A stretch of DNA of 64,000 nucleotides from contig NC_092525.1 of assembly GCF_037038585.1 (NCBI RefSeq), forward strand, positions 62,001-126,000, in the 5' to 3' direction. Position 1 is the stretch's first letter; the number at the start of each line of letters is the position of its first letter. The position numbers and the translations under genes are program-made. The notes below the pieces were generated by a model. It was not told the origin of the DNA and did no database searches. It saw only the letters and a list, made by a program, of their open reading frames with translations. Source of the stretch: Patagioenas fasciata. Taxonomy: Eukaryota; Chordata; Aves; Columbiformes; Columbidae. Positions 10,641 through 21,299 of this stretch are shown piece by piece.

Positions 10641-11005
10641 ACCCAACGCGCTGGTGTCGCCCACGTCTCGCGCAGGCAGCCTGCAAACAAACCAGACAAT
10701 GAAAGTGCCTTATCTCATTGATGGGGTTTTACCCACGTCCCGAGCTGGCCCGAGGATCCGTGATCCCTTCCGGGAATTCCCCGGTGCCGGCACAAGGTCC
10801 CAGAGATCCTGGGGTCCACGGGAGGTCAGGCAGATTATCCCATCCTCGTCGCCAGAAAACGATACCGAAAAGTCGGCAAACAGACTCTTTAACATGGTTT
10901 TGAAAGTGTTAAAAAGCAGGCACTTTTATTACGGCGCGCTGGGCACTCGGGGGATCGCTCCTCTAATCCAGCGTGCGTTCCGCTTTCCTCTGGTTTTACA
11001 TATCC
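10640..11005 (-). mobile_element. Fragment of a different retroelement (LTR end and leader?)
   Basis: On the minus strand the integrase frame of the broken ERV stops matching at about 11,005 and unrelated sequence begins. It contains AATAAA (plus-strand 10,925-10,930). About 70 bases further on comes a primer-site-like string TGGCGACGAGGATGGGAT (plus-strand 10,837-10,854), partly resembling the complement of tRNA-Arg 3' ends. GC-rich leader-like sequence with a possible splice acceptor follows. No clear TG...CA LTR boundaries were found, so the assignment is tentative. The duplicate is at about 52,525-52,890. Confidence 0.35.
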
Positions 11006-13040
11006 TGGAACTCCTGAAACAGCAAAACACGCCAACCACTGTTTACAGACGTCCCGTGCTCTTTCACCAGTGCGTGCAGCCGCAACGAGAAATCTGGAAT
11101 GAGCGTCTACAGAAACACGTACGTATTTACCCACTTCAGAACAACGCGTTACATCAGCTGGCCGTACTTGTCAGTAATCCCTCCTGGATTAACACCCTCT
11201 TTGGATGGCACGGGTGCCGACTGTTGGCAATCAGGGCAGGACATAAGAACGCTCCTGGCCTGATCCGTTGTAATTTGAAATTGTCGTTTTAACGACTTTG
11301 CATTCTGGTGAAAGAGTTTATGTGATAATTTAGCTTGCTCCAAGGCTTTAGGCACAGTAAGCGGCACAGCTCGTGCATCGGCCCTCCTATTGCCTTCCGC
11401 AAGAGGTCCTGGAAGGGCAGCGCGAGAGCGGATGTGCGCTGCATAAAAACCATGACGTCTATGATTTATTAGGAACCATAGCATTCTCAATTCAGCCATC
11501 AAAAGAGGATTATCCTCTTCCTTCAGAAAAGAAGCTTCCAGGCGGTTAAGTATGCCAGCTGCATAATATGAGTCAGTTACAACATTCAAAGGCTCATTAC
11601 AGAACACTCAAAAGTGATCCTAACAGCTGTCAGCTCAAGAACTTGTTTGACCCCTGGTCTCCTTTTTCTACCTTGTGTTTGGAACACTGGGTATCTGAGT
11701 TTAGCCACGTAATTACAACTTTACGTGAGCGACCAAAGGCATCAGTAAATACAGTCTTGTCACTTACTGGTCGTTGCTGACAGCAGCATTTGCCCTACAA
11801 CGGTAAATTACCAATTTCAGCCCACAGTTTATGTTGGGGGTAATAAACTGATATGTTCCCTGCATATGTTGCCAATGCAATCTGGAAATTCACATCTTCA
11901 GTTAATTACCATTGCAAATTCTCCTTTGTTGTAGGAATAAATATACATTCAAAGTCTGTCCCATACATAGCATACAAACATTCTCTGCCTTTAATTATTG
12001 GGTTTGCATACATTTCTTTTATTATCCAAACTGTTTTCATTGGTGTGTGAGCTAGAAAAACCCATTCCAACTCTTAAAGAATCACTTAATGACTTGTCCC
12101 ATTGAAACGGTACTGCAAACGGTTGGACGGTATTGGCTATGAGTGCCAGCCAAACTGGCAGCTGCAAATTGCGTCCCCATCCCTATTTTTGTTCAACAGC
12201 ATCGAATACTTTCTATATGGCCTGCTGAGCTTTGTCATCCAATACCTGAGTAGACAATAAATTCAGGTCTCCTTTCAAAAGTGTAAAAAGTAGACACAGT
12301 TCCTCTGTGGCAATGCCCAAAATAGGTCGGAGCCAATTTATGGCTCCTAGCAATTTTGTAAGTCATTTAAGGTCATGATATTATGGAATTTAAGAGTTAC
12401 TGGCTAAGGAATGATTTCTTGTTCTGTTATTTGCCACCCCAAATATTTCCATGGAGCAGTTTTCTGAATTTTTTCTTGTGCAATTTGTAATCTAGCCTTT
12501 TGTATAGCGTTACATAGGACTTGCATTACTTGTTGTAGTTCCTGCTCTTATGACAAGCAAGATATCATCCATATAACGACAGATACAAGCTGCGGGGTAC
12601 AGCTTCCTCACAGGTTGTACAGCTGCTGCAACTACTGTCTTGCAAATGGTTGGACTATTTCTCATCCCTTGTGGTGATACCACCCAATGCTATCTCTTCA
12701 TAGGCTCCTCTTGATTAAGTGAAGGAACACAAAATGCAAATCTGGGGGCATCCTCAGGATGTAGCAAGGTGGCACAGGTGTCCATGCCATAATTTTGATT
12801 TCACCTTGATAATCAGAGTCAATTACTCCAGGTAAAACAAACAAACCCAATTTGGTAGTAGATGATCAACCTATTAACAAAGCATGCACACTAGGCACTA
12901 AAGGCCCCCACACTCCTCTGGGAATAACCAATACCACAGCAGTAATTAATTATCATCACTGACGGGCTGGCAGCCAAGTCCAGCCCTGCACTTCCAGCTG
13001 TTCCAGGGAAGAGATCTCGGGTCATGAGTTTAGACTTGAA
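11005..13040 (-). pseudogene. pro-pol remnant of the minus-strand ERV, copy 1
   Basis: A dUTPase motif (VIDSDYQGEIKIM, plus about 12,790-12,840) runs straight into reverse-transcriptase sequence (PEDAPRFAF). The dUTPase end, the protease and the RT N terminus are therefore deleted at about 12,770. The RT active site YMDD is readable at plus 12,564-12,575. RNase H and the integrase zinc-binding domain are open in 11,607-11,149, which ends at a stop just where the first catalytic aspartate of the integrase core is expected. The core resumes in 11,134 and breaks off at about 11,005 against foreign sequence. Confidence 0.8.
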
Positions 13041-13041
13041 T

Positions 13042-14628
13042 TTATTTGATGGGGGCGGGGGAAGTCCTGTCCCCCACCTCCTGGGAAGGGTTAATTGGCT
13101 CCCCCTTTACATTAATCCTTGAATGATGTTCACTCACACAGTGCTTGCCCTTTCCCCATTTTGGACGACCTCTAGGAGGTACAGCCTTCGAAGTCTGGCG
13201 TGCATACTTTGTGTAATCTTTCTTTACACGACCCAGTGTCCCACAACAAAAACAATTCGATTTCAGTTCTGTTCCCAATACTTGTAACTGTGCTGCTAAA
13301 GCAGCAGCTAGAGAGCTGGTATAATGTTCAGTTGACTTATGTTTTGACACACTCTCATATCTGCTATAGTACACCTTTCCCTATTCCCCAAATCCTGCAA
13401 CACACGCTGACAATCAGCATTAGCATTCTCAAAAGCCAATTATTTTAGTAACAACTCATGCGCTGTGTCATTATCAATTTGTCTCTCCAAAGCAGTTTGC
13501 AAGCGGTCTAAAAACAGCGCATAAGGTTCCTGTGATCCTTGCAAGATTTTTGAAAAGGACGTATTGGCATCTCTCCCAACCTCCAGTAACTTCCGAACCA
13601 CTTTCATTGCTAGTTTTGCTATTACACCACATATATATCTCTCTGGGTTACGCAACTTGATTATCTGGCAAAGCGTGGGCACATTCCCCAGCTAAAGGAC
13701 TGCAATCAATCCATCTCATCCGATATGCATTATCAACGGTCTCTGTAGTACAGTCCTCCCAAAAATCAGATAACTACTAGTCAATATACTGTACGGTTAA
13801 GATCATTTTCAACAAAGAACGCCAGTCATGTGGAGTAAGTTCGTAAGAGGAGCTTAATGCTTCAAAAATGTATAACAAATGATAAAGTAACCCCATTTTC
13901 TTTAGCTAATGTTGGTAATTCCTTTACAACATCATACGGTAGCTGCTGAAAGCCTGGAGATTGCTGTTCACAACAGATCACTGGCCATGCCGTAACCACT
14001 TTCGAGTCTCCTGTTTTCAAAGCCTCTTCTCTACCTTTATCCCACATGGTTTAATTAGTGTGCACTTTCGGTTGCAAAGTAACATCCGGGGGGAATAAAT
14101 CAGGCTCTTACTCTGGGTCCGTCGGGCCAGGATCAAGGGGCTTGTCAGGCGACTCCCACAAACCATCATTTGCCAAAAGTGTTCACTGTAGTGTACATGC
14201 AGGGGCTTTGTTATCAGCCAATCCTTTATCCACTACTACATCTGTGGTCAGTGCATTTTTGCCTAATCTATCTACAGGATCCCCCTCCTTCCCTGGCAAG
14301 GGAGGAGCAGAAGGTTCACAATTAGTTGCAACCCGCGCAACTACTTCCTTCTGAGTCGCTATTAAAGCAGACATAATTTTTGCCCAAGTAGATAAATATT
14401 CACAAGCAGCTTTATCTCCAGTTGCTGCCTGTTCATATAATTCTCGTTCAACTTTCTGCCATGCCTCCAACTAAAATGTACCAGTTGTAGGAAAGTCCAG
14501 CACATGATCAGCAAGCCTTTCTTATAAAGTCATTAATCGGACTACTGGTACATTGTGATTTTGCTTTCTTAATAAAAGTTGAAGGACATCTAGGGTTTGT
14601 TTGGTTCAAGGGATAACTTCCCTCCTAT
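13042..14628 (-). pseudogene. gag remnant of the minus-strand ERV, copy 1
   Basis: The expected start codon (plus 14,626-14,628) is ATA instead of ATG. The first frame then reads a short conserved N terminus (GGKLSL) and meets a stop. Matrix-like sequence continues in another frame (14,470-14,183). A capsid segment with the major-homology-region-like QGSQEPYALFLDRL is in 13,682-13,440. A degraded nucleocapsid with one damaged zinc knuckle (CFCCG, lacking the usual histidine spacing) is in 13,374-13,042. Several frameshifts and stops separate these parts, so no functional Gag can be made. Confidence 0.8.
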
Positions 14629-14760
14629 GGTTCCAAATTGCTCATCTTTTCTTGCTGATGGGCGCACGCTGTGGTTTCTGTTTCCTGGCTCTGTTTCCCT
14701 GTCCTTGTTCAATTGGGCTTTGCCACCAGAACGGCTGCTGCCTTTACAGCCGCACTCAAA

Positions 14761-14778
14761 GTCCCTGTTCGGGTGCCA
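14761..14778 (-). other. Primer-binding site, tRNA-Lys3 type
   Basis: On the minus strand this reads TGGCACCCGAACAGGGAC, one base from the complement of the tRNA-Lys3 3' end. It lies two bases after the LTR end. The duplicate is 56,651-56,668. Confidence 0.8.
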
Positions 14779-14780
14779 TT

Positions 14781-15125
14781 TGTAGCGAATGTGGCACCGA
14801 CTCTCTTTTAAGGTGAGACAAGAGACATTTGTTACAAACTCAGGTTTGCATTTATACTCGCTATGATGCTTGCTCAAGCATTTGCTGATTTGGTAAGTTC
14901 GTCATAACATAAGTGATATATTGTTACTGCCATAAAAGCACCGTTGTCTATACCACAAGCTACCCCCGTCATCCCCCTTGATGTATCATTCCTGTACCAA
15001 TCCCTCTGTCCTCGATGTATCACGTAGCATACAGTACTTGCTTCTTGTGTTATTCCACTAATGATTGTTCTCACGCTGTCAACTCCCACAGTTTCTCATA
15101 GGCCCAATGTCAGAATACTGCCACA
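14781..15125 (-). repeat. 5' LTR of the minus-strand ERV, copy 1
   Basis: A 345-bp LTR reading on the minus strand from TGTGGCAG to GCTACA, so it has TG...CA ends. It is the same LTR family as the plus-strand LTR at 20,320-20,676, sharing the GAGTATAAA-like box and the AAGAGAGTC stretch near its end. The duplicate is 56,671-57,015. Confidence 0.85.
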
Positions 15126-16090
15126 ATCACCTTTCTCCTTCCTTGAGCTCTCCTGACCTGCGGTTCCACCACCGTTGTCTTCTTTCTTGATCCCTCTTGA
15201 CTCACAGGTGCCCTCCAATCCTCTTTCTCGATCACTCTTCCTCACAGGTTCGCCTCCTTCCTTGCTTTTCCTTTGCACGCTGCTCCACCTGAAGAGAAAC
15301 ACACAGAGGACTGAGCTACATCAGCCCCAGGGCACTACAGTCAGACGGGGGCTGCATCTGGGGGATGACACCTCCCCACACCCCACAGCGTGCCCGCCTT
15401 GCCTTGGCCCCGGCCCCTCACACCGCCCTTATCCTCAGCTCTGCCCCTCCGCTGCAGCACAGCTTCCGCACATGCCCTGCTCAGGCTGGACCCCAGTTTC
15501 ATGGGTTAGAGATATCATAGCTCAGTACAAATCCCCACAGTCCTCACCTGCTGTTTGGTGCTTGCGGAGGGTCACACTCACTGTGCCCCAGGACACTGGC
15601 CCTGCCCGGCCCTGCGGGAGTGTCTGGAGCTGCCGCTGGCTGGTTCTCCAGCTTTAGGGTCACCCGCAGAAGCCCGCTCTCCTCAGCTCTGCACACCCAT
15701 CCAGTTGCGCCGCCCAGGCAAAGTCAGCTTCACCCTCTGCTCTACACCTCACCTGCAAACAACCAACTTTCAACTGACAACTGTCCAAAACCCACCGACA
15801 AACTCTCCAAATCTCAGCCTTTCGTTTGCAACTGCTGCCTCTAGTGCATCTCACAGACAAGCCTTCAAAATCCCCTCATCCTGCAATAACACTCCAGCAC
15901 TGATCACCTGCGGGAACAACTACCACAATACCATGCAAACACCAACCAGTTCTGGCACGGAAATATCACTTTCTCCTCAAGATTCCACCCGACACCAACT
16001 GCTGACAAACACGCTGTCCTCACCAAAGCCAAACGCTGCAACAACCAGCGACAACTCAAATTTGCGTGTGTGGCGCAAAATCGCAGGTGT
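15126..16090. repeat. Amplicon module A, copy 1
   Basis: C/T-rich sequence, then a more balanced 500 bases, adjoins the minus-strand LTR. It recurs at about 21,300-22,098, 28,109-28,935 and, truncated, 57,016-57,642. The copy at 57 kb lacks everything matching 15,756-17,092. Open frames (for example 15,175-15,657, plus) are not conserved as proteins. Confidence 0.8.
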
Positions 16091-17190
16091 GAGCTAACGC
16101 AGAGCTGGGCTTGAAAGCTGCAGAGTGTGCACCCTGTGGTATAACGTGGCGAGCTACTGCCATTCTGCCTTCTCCCTGGGAGAAGCGCGTGAGCAGAGGC
16201 TGCTTCAAGGCACGATGGGAACGGTTTGGTTCTCTGGGTCTCTCAGGGCGAGAGCGATAAATGTGATCTGTGTCGTGGCGCAGGAACTTCCCGTACACTT
16301 GCTCCTCCATTCGGTCTCGGGTGCTGCAAGAGAGGGAGCGAGAGATTCAGGGCAAGATTGACAACCTCGGCGTCCCCGTCCCAGCCACGGGTCACCCAAA
16401 CCTGCAGACATCCCGGGAGGCCCCCTAAGATTTACACTCCCCTATGCCCCACCCTTGAAGCCTGGACATCGCCAGAACCACAGAGCAAGTATTTCTTGAG
16501 GAGGCACCCAAAGGGTCCGTGTTCTCTTTCAGGCAGATGCTAGCGCAAGATTGCAAATCATCTCACAGCTACCAGGAAGGTAAAAAACAACGTCTTGAAA
16601 TGGGAAAGGAACAGGTATTGTTTCTCTTCATCACCTCCCTCATTGCCACGTTATCAAGGTCTCCCGCAATGTTCCACAGGAAACTTGAAGCTTGGAATTC
16701 CTGGTATTCTGAACCTGGGCAAGAAAGGAAGAAAAGCATGAGACTGATCATAAAGAGGGTGGCTGCTCGTAACATGGAAAGAGCAGTAACAAGGTAAAAA
16801 GATATCACTTTTCCTTAGAGAGCTCTCAAAGCTGCCTGTTAAGGACAAGAAAAACAAACTTGTGACGGACCATTACTTAAAATCCAAGGCCCAGGAAGCG
16901 ATCTAATGTACATTGAAACGCGGGCCACGAGACAGTGGAAGTGCCACGAGCTGAGACTGAAGGGACAGAGGATGAATTTCCAAAGAAGTTTAGGTTTCGA
17001 TGTCAAAACGGAAAATTCTACGTCATTAAAATATAATGCAAAAGTCAGTGTAAAATCAAGTAAGGCAACGACTCCAAATGAACTCCCAGGCGCTTCAGTC
17101 ACTCAGGAGATCAAAAATGCGGATCATTTCTCACCTGCCCACCTCCCAAACCCCAGCCTATGTCCCCTGCTTCCAGCTTACCTGAGCCCA
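16091..17190. repeat. Amplicon module B, copy 1
   Basis: About 1.1 kb without a recognisable gene. It is repeated at about 22,099-23,198 with an offset of 6,008. A clearly more diverged partial version lies at about 28,940-29,260, and the module is deleted from the right-hand large copy. Small frames on both strands (for example 16,839-17,102, minus) are preserved between the close copies only because those are nearly identical. Confidence 0.75.
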
Positions 17191-17359
17191 GATTAAAGGA
17201 GGATTTCAGAGGCCATGCCAAGTTCTGCTGCTCCTCGTTCGGGTTGCCAGTCTTCCTCCTCGCTCTGGAATTGCAGGTCAACCGCCTTCCTGTTCTTCTT
17301 TGATTGACGCTGAGCTGCCGCGTTACCCGCTGCCGTCTGAGCGGATCTCGGGGAGCCTC

Positions 17360-19360
17360 TGGAACCGCCAGAGCGCTCCCCCCACCAACATTCTCTTGCC
17401 TTGTTTTCGGGGTTCCTCTTCACCAGCTGAGGCACCCTCCCACCCCCCGCCGCCCTCTTACCTTTTTCTAGAGGTCTCTTGAGCCACCAGCAAGCTCCCC
17501 CGCACCTTCCCTCAGCGATCTTGGCCCGCCAGAGGCCTGCCCCTCGTCAGCCTCCTCCCCTTTTCCTGGGTGCTGCTTGAACCACTGGTGGGCTCCCCTC
17601 CACCATCCTCTCGTCCTTTGTAGGGGAGTCTCGTGACTCACCAGAGCGCTCTCCGCCGTTGCCTTGCTGGGGTTATTGACACCGCTTGACTTGCCAGAGC
17701 GCTCCCCCTCGCAGTTCTCTTGTTGGATTTCTTGGGACCTTTTGAACCATTGGAACAACGGGAATGCTCCCCCCCACTGTGACCTTGCCTTTCTTCAGTG
17801 CGATCTTGACGTGCTGGAGCACTTCCCCGCGCCGTCCTCTTGCCTTTTACTGGGGAGTCTCTTGAATATCCACAGCACTCCCCCCTGCCATCCTTTACCA
17901 GATTTTTTGACACTTCTTGACATCTCGGAGTGCTCTCACTCACCCTTGTCTTGCCTATTTTCAGGGCGCTCCTGTCCCGCTGGATGCTCCTCCCTGCTGT
18001 CCTATTGCCAGATTGAGAATTCTCGACCTGTCCCAGCGCTACCCCACCGTCCTTCTGCCTTCTACCTGGGAAGTCACTTGAAGAACTGGAGCACTCCCCC
18101 CTGCTGTCCTCTTGCCTTTCTTCACTGAGATTTTGGCCTGCCAGAGCACTCCTCCCTGTTGTCCTCTCACTGGATTTCTTGGGACCTCTTGACCCACTGG
18201 GTTTCTCCTCCTGCTGTCCTTTTGCCTTTCTTTAGTACAATCTCAGCCTGCTGGAGCGCTCCCCCTCGCCGTCCTCCTGCTGGATTTCTTGGAACCTCTT
18301 GACCCATTAGGGCGTTCCCCCTGCCACCCTCTTGTGTTTTCTGGGGGAGTCTTGTGACCAACCAGAGTGCTCCCCCCCACCATCTTCTTCCCCTTTTCCT
18401 GGGTGCTTCTTGATCCACCAGAGTGCTCTCAAAGCTGCCTGTTACCATCCTCTAACCATTCTCTTGCCTTTTTTTGGGGGAATCTTGTGACTCACCGGAG
18501 CGTTTTCCACCATTGTCTTGCTGGATTTCTTGACACCGCTTGACCTGTTGGAGCGCTCTCCCTCACAGTTCTCTTGCTGGATATCTTGGGACCTCTTGAA
18601 CCACTGGAGAGCTCCCACCTGCCACCTTCTTACCGCATTTATCGAGACTTCCTGATCTGCTGGATTGCTCTCCCCACCGGCCTTCCTCTTGCACTTTTTG
18701 GGGGAGTCTTCTTGACACGTCCGAGTGCTCTCCCTCACCCTCGTCTTGCCTCTAGTCAGGGCGCTCATCTCCCGCTGGAACGCTCCTCCCCGCCATCCTA
18801 TTGCCAGACTGAGAATTCTTGACCTGCCGCAGTCCTGCCCCGCCATGCTCCTGCCTTCTGCCTGGGAAGTCACTTGAAGAACTGGAGCGCTCTCCCCCGC
18901 TGTCCTCTTGCCTTTCCTCAGTGGGATTTTGGCCTGCTAAAGAGCTCCTCCCTGTCGTCCTCTTGCTGGATTTCTCGGTACCTCTTGACCCACTGGGTCT
19001 CTCCTCCTGCCGTCCTTTTGCCTTTCCTTAGTACATTCTTGGTCTGCTAGAGTGCTCCCCCCCACCATCCTCTTGCTGGATTTCTCGGGACCCCTTGTCC
19101 CATATAGGACATGCCCCCCCACCACCATCCTGTTGTGTTTTTTAGGAGAGTCTTGTGATCGACCAGAGCGCTCCCCCCTTGACATCCTCTTCCCCTTTTT
19201 CTGGGTGACTTTTGAACCACTGGTGAACTCTCCCCCATCATCCTCTTGCCACATATATTGAGACTTGTTGATCCGCCAGAGCGCTTCCCCCACTGTCCTC
19301 TTGCCAGATTTACTGATACCTCTTGTCCTGTCAGAGCGCTCCCTCTCGCAGTCCTCTTTG
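17360..19360. repeat. Degenerate minisatellite of about 55 bp, copy 1
   Basis: Roughly 36 units of 55-57 bases. A typical plus-strand unit reads CCGTCCTCTTGCTGGATTTC, then TTGGGACCTCTTGACCCA, then a GGAGCGCTCC-type palindrome and a C-run. Units differ from each other by 10-30 percent by eye. Because 55 is not a multiple of three, the open minus-strand frames (for example 18,442-18,873 and 18,937-19,488) drift through frames from unit to unit and are composition artefacts. Repeats of this array occur at 23,368-25,368 and, enlarged, 57,918-61,742. Confidence 0.85.
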
Positions 19361-20319
19361 TTCAGTTTGTAGGGTAGGAGGGGGGATCTCTGATTACAGA
19401 AAGGTCCCTTTGTTCTAGGAGACATTCCCTTGCTCCATGCTTCAGGTTGCCCATCTTCCCTCTCATTTTCAATGTGCACGTCCATCACCTTCCTCCTCTT
19501 CTTTCTTGATCCCTCGACTCCCGGATGAACTCAAATCCTCTTTCTTGATCACTCTTTCTCGTAAGTTCACAACCTTACTTTCCTTTCTTGCTTTCGCCTT
19601 TGTGAGCTGCTCCACCCAAACCGAAATGCCCTGAAGACAGAAATACACCCACCCCAGGCCCGTACAGTCACATAGGGGGTGAGTCCGGTCGCTGACGCAT
19701 CCCCACATCCCACAGCAAGCCCACCTTGCCTTGGCCCCGGCCCCCCGCACAGGCCTTCCCACCAACCCAGCCCCTCCGTAGCAGCACAGTTTCCCAGCAT
19801 GCACCCCACAAAGACTTTCTTTGCCAGTCACCCCTGGCACTTACAGCAACACACCACATCAGCATCAAGAGCCCTGGGAGTGGAGAGCTGGCCAGGCCCT
19901 CACCCCGGCAGGATCCTCTTCCCCCTCCTTTACCTGCTGGCAGACAGACACCTCCCAAGGGATGACCACCCTGCTCCCTTAACTGCTCCCAAGTCCAAGA
20001 GCCCAGCCCCTGCTCACCACCCCCACCTCCCAAAACACAGCCAACAGCCCCTGCTCCCATTTTACCACTTTACCCCCGAGCACGGTTTCTAGGGGTGGGA
20101 GGGGGACGCACTTATCACAGATCGTTCCCTGTGCTTAAGGATACATTCTCCTTCTCGCTGGCTCAGGCTGCCCATCTTCCTCCTCACTCTTGACTCGTAG
20201 CTCCATCACCTTTCTCCTCTTTTGTCCCCTCCTGACTCACAGGTCCACCACTGTCATCTTCTTTCTTGACTCTGCTTGACTCACAGGTGCGCTCCAATCC
20301 TCTTTCGTGATCGCTCTTC
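19361..20319. repeat. Amplicon module D, copy 1 (single form)
   Basis: C/T-rich sequence following the minisatellite and ending at the short ERV. It contains one version of a cassette of about 800 bases that is present twice in tandem in the other two full copies. I see no convincing gene. Confidence 0.75.
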
Positions 20320-20676
20320 TGTGTCAGTACACGGAAGACCGGGCACATGAGAAACTGCAAGAGTCAACAGCATGAGAACAAGCATTAGTGGAAAAATACA
20401 AGAACAAAGGACTGTATGCTATGTGATACATCAAGGACAGAGGAGTTGATACAGGATTGATGCATCAAGGACAGAGGGACAGCTTGTGATAGACAAAAAA
20501 GGTGTTGATGGCAGTGACTTTGGTGGGAACACAAAACACATCACTTATGTAATGACTAACTTAGCTAATCAACAAATGCTTGAGCAAGCATCATAGCGAG
20601 TATAAACGCAAGCCTGAATTTGTAATAAACATCTCTCATTGCACCTTAAAAGAGAGTCCGTACCGCATTCGCTACA
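20320..20676 (+). repeat. 5' LTR of the 980-bp ERV, copy 1
   Basis: A 357-bp LTR from TGTGTCAG to GCTACA, with GAGTATAAA as a likely TATA-type box at about 20,599 and AATAAA at about 20,623. It is the same family as the minus-strand LTR at 14,781-15,125. Confidence 0.85.
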
Positions 20677-20678
20677 AA

Positions 20679-20698
20679 TGGCGCCCTGGAACAGGGAC
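20679..20698 (+). other. Primer-binding site, Lys3-like with 2-base insertion
   Basis: TGGCGCCCTGGAACAGGGAC lies two bases after the LTR. It matches the complement of tRNA-Lys3 except for a TG insertion in the middle. The same form is present in all three copies (27,488 and 63,867). Confidence 0.75.
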
Positions 20699-20820
20699 TT
20701 TCAGCGTGCCTATAAAGGCAGTAGCCGCTCTGGTAGCGAAGCCCAATCGAACCAGGAAACAGGACCGGGAACCAGGACAGTGCGCGCCCACCACCACCGA
20801 AAGGTGAGCGATTGGGAACC

Positions 20821-21077
20821 ATGGGAGGGAAGTTATCCCTTAAGCAAAGACAAACCCTGGATGTCCTTCAACATGCGCTACAAACGCAAAATCAGGATGT
20901 ATCAGGGGTCTGATTGGTGAGTTTATTACAATGGATTGCTAATCATGTGCTAGACTTTCCTACAACTGGTACATTTCAGTTGGAGACATGGCACAAAGAT
21001 GAATGAGAATTATATGAACAGGTAACGACTGGAGATAAAGCTGCTTGCAAATATTCATCTACTTGGGGAAAAATTAT
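20821..21077 (+). pseudogene. gag fragment of the 980-bp ERV
   Basis: The gag start ATG is kept here (MGGKLSL), unlike in the minus-strand relative. The frame stops after 30 codons. Matrix-like sequence can be followed to about 21,077, where it is joined to LTR sequence by the internal deletion. It is non-functional. Confidence 0.75.
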
Positions 21078-21299
21078 GACTACTAAGATACAGGATACAG
21101 GACTGATACATCAGGGACAGAGGGACAGCTTACTATAGAAAAAAATGCGTATATGGCAGTTACATCGCTCATGTAATGTCTAACTTAGCTAAAGAGCAAA
21201 TGCTTGAGCAAGCATCATAGCGAGTATAAATGCAAACCTGAGTTTGTAATAAATGTCTCTCATGGCACCTTACCGTGAGTCCACGCCAGATTCGCTACA
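21078..21299 (+). repeat. Truncated 3' LTR of the 980-bp ERV, copy 1
   Basis: This is the last 222 or so bases of the LTR family, entered from gag sequence at the internal deletion and ending GCTACA at 21,299, followed by the ctcttc target duplication. It differs from the complete 5' LTR at many positions, so the insertion is not very recent. Confidence 0.75.

Larger units (their letters stand above)
11005..15125 (-). mobile_element. Degraded class II (betaretrovirus-like) ERV, copy 1
   Basis: A truncated provirus in reverse orientation. The 5' LTR is at 14,781-15,125, followed by a tRNA-Lys3-type primer site, broken gag (about 14,628-13,040), a dUTPase fragment, and partial reverse transcriptase, RNase H and integrase ending near 11,005. 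There is no recognisable env or 3' LTR. dUTPase preceding pol is the betaretrovirus-type order. The same broken copy occurs at about 52,890-57,015, so the damage predates the large duplication. Confidence 0.85.
20320..21299 (+). mobile_element. Internally deleted 980-bp ERV, copy 1
   Basis: A complete 5' LTR, primer site, leader and the start of gag are fused to the 3' part of a second LTR. Perfect 6-bp target duplications ctcttc flank it (20,314-20,319 and 21,300-21,305). Module sequence without the insertion (for example around 15,235 and 26,360) shows the undisturbed CTCTTCCTC site. Copies at 27,129-28,108 and from 63,508 to the window end share the same boundaries and deletion, so it inserted once and was amplified with the module. 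Confidence 0.9.

Noticed and set aside
10654-11292. 212-codon plus frame, 219 codons in the other copy
   Set aside because: It is antisense to retroviral integrase and to the nested retroelement fragment. The minus strand has the recognisable protein.
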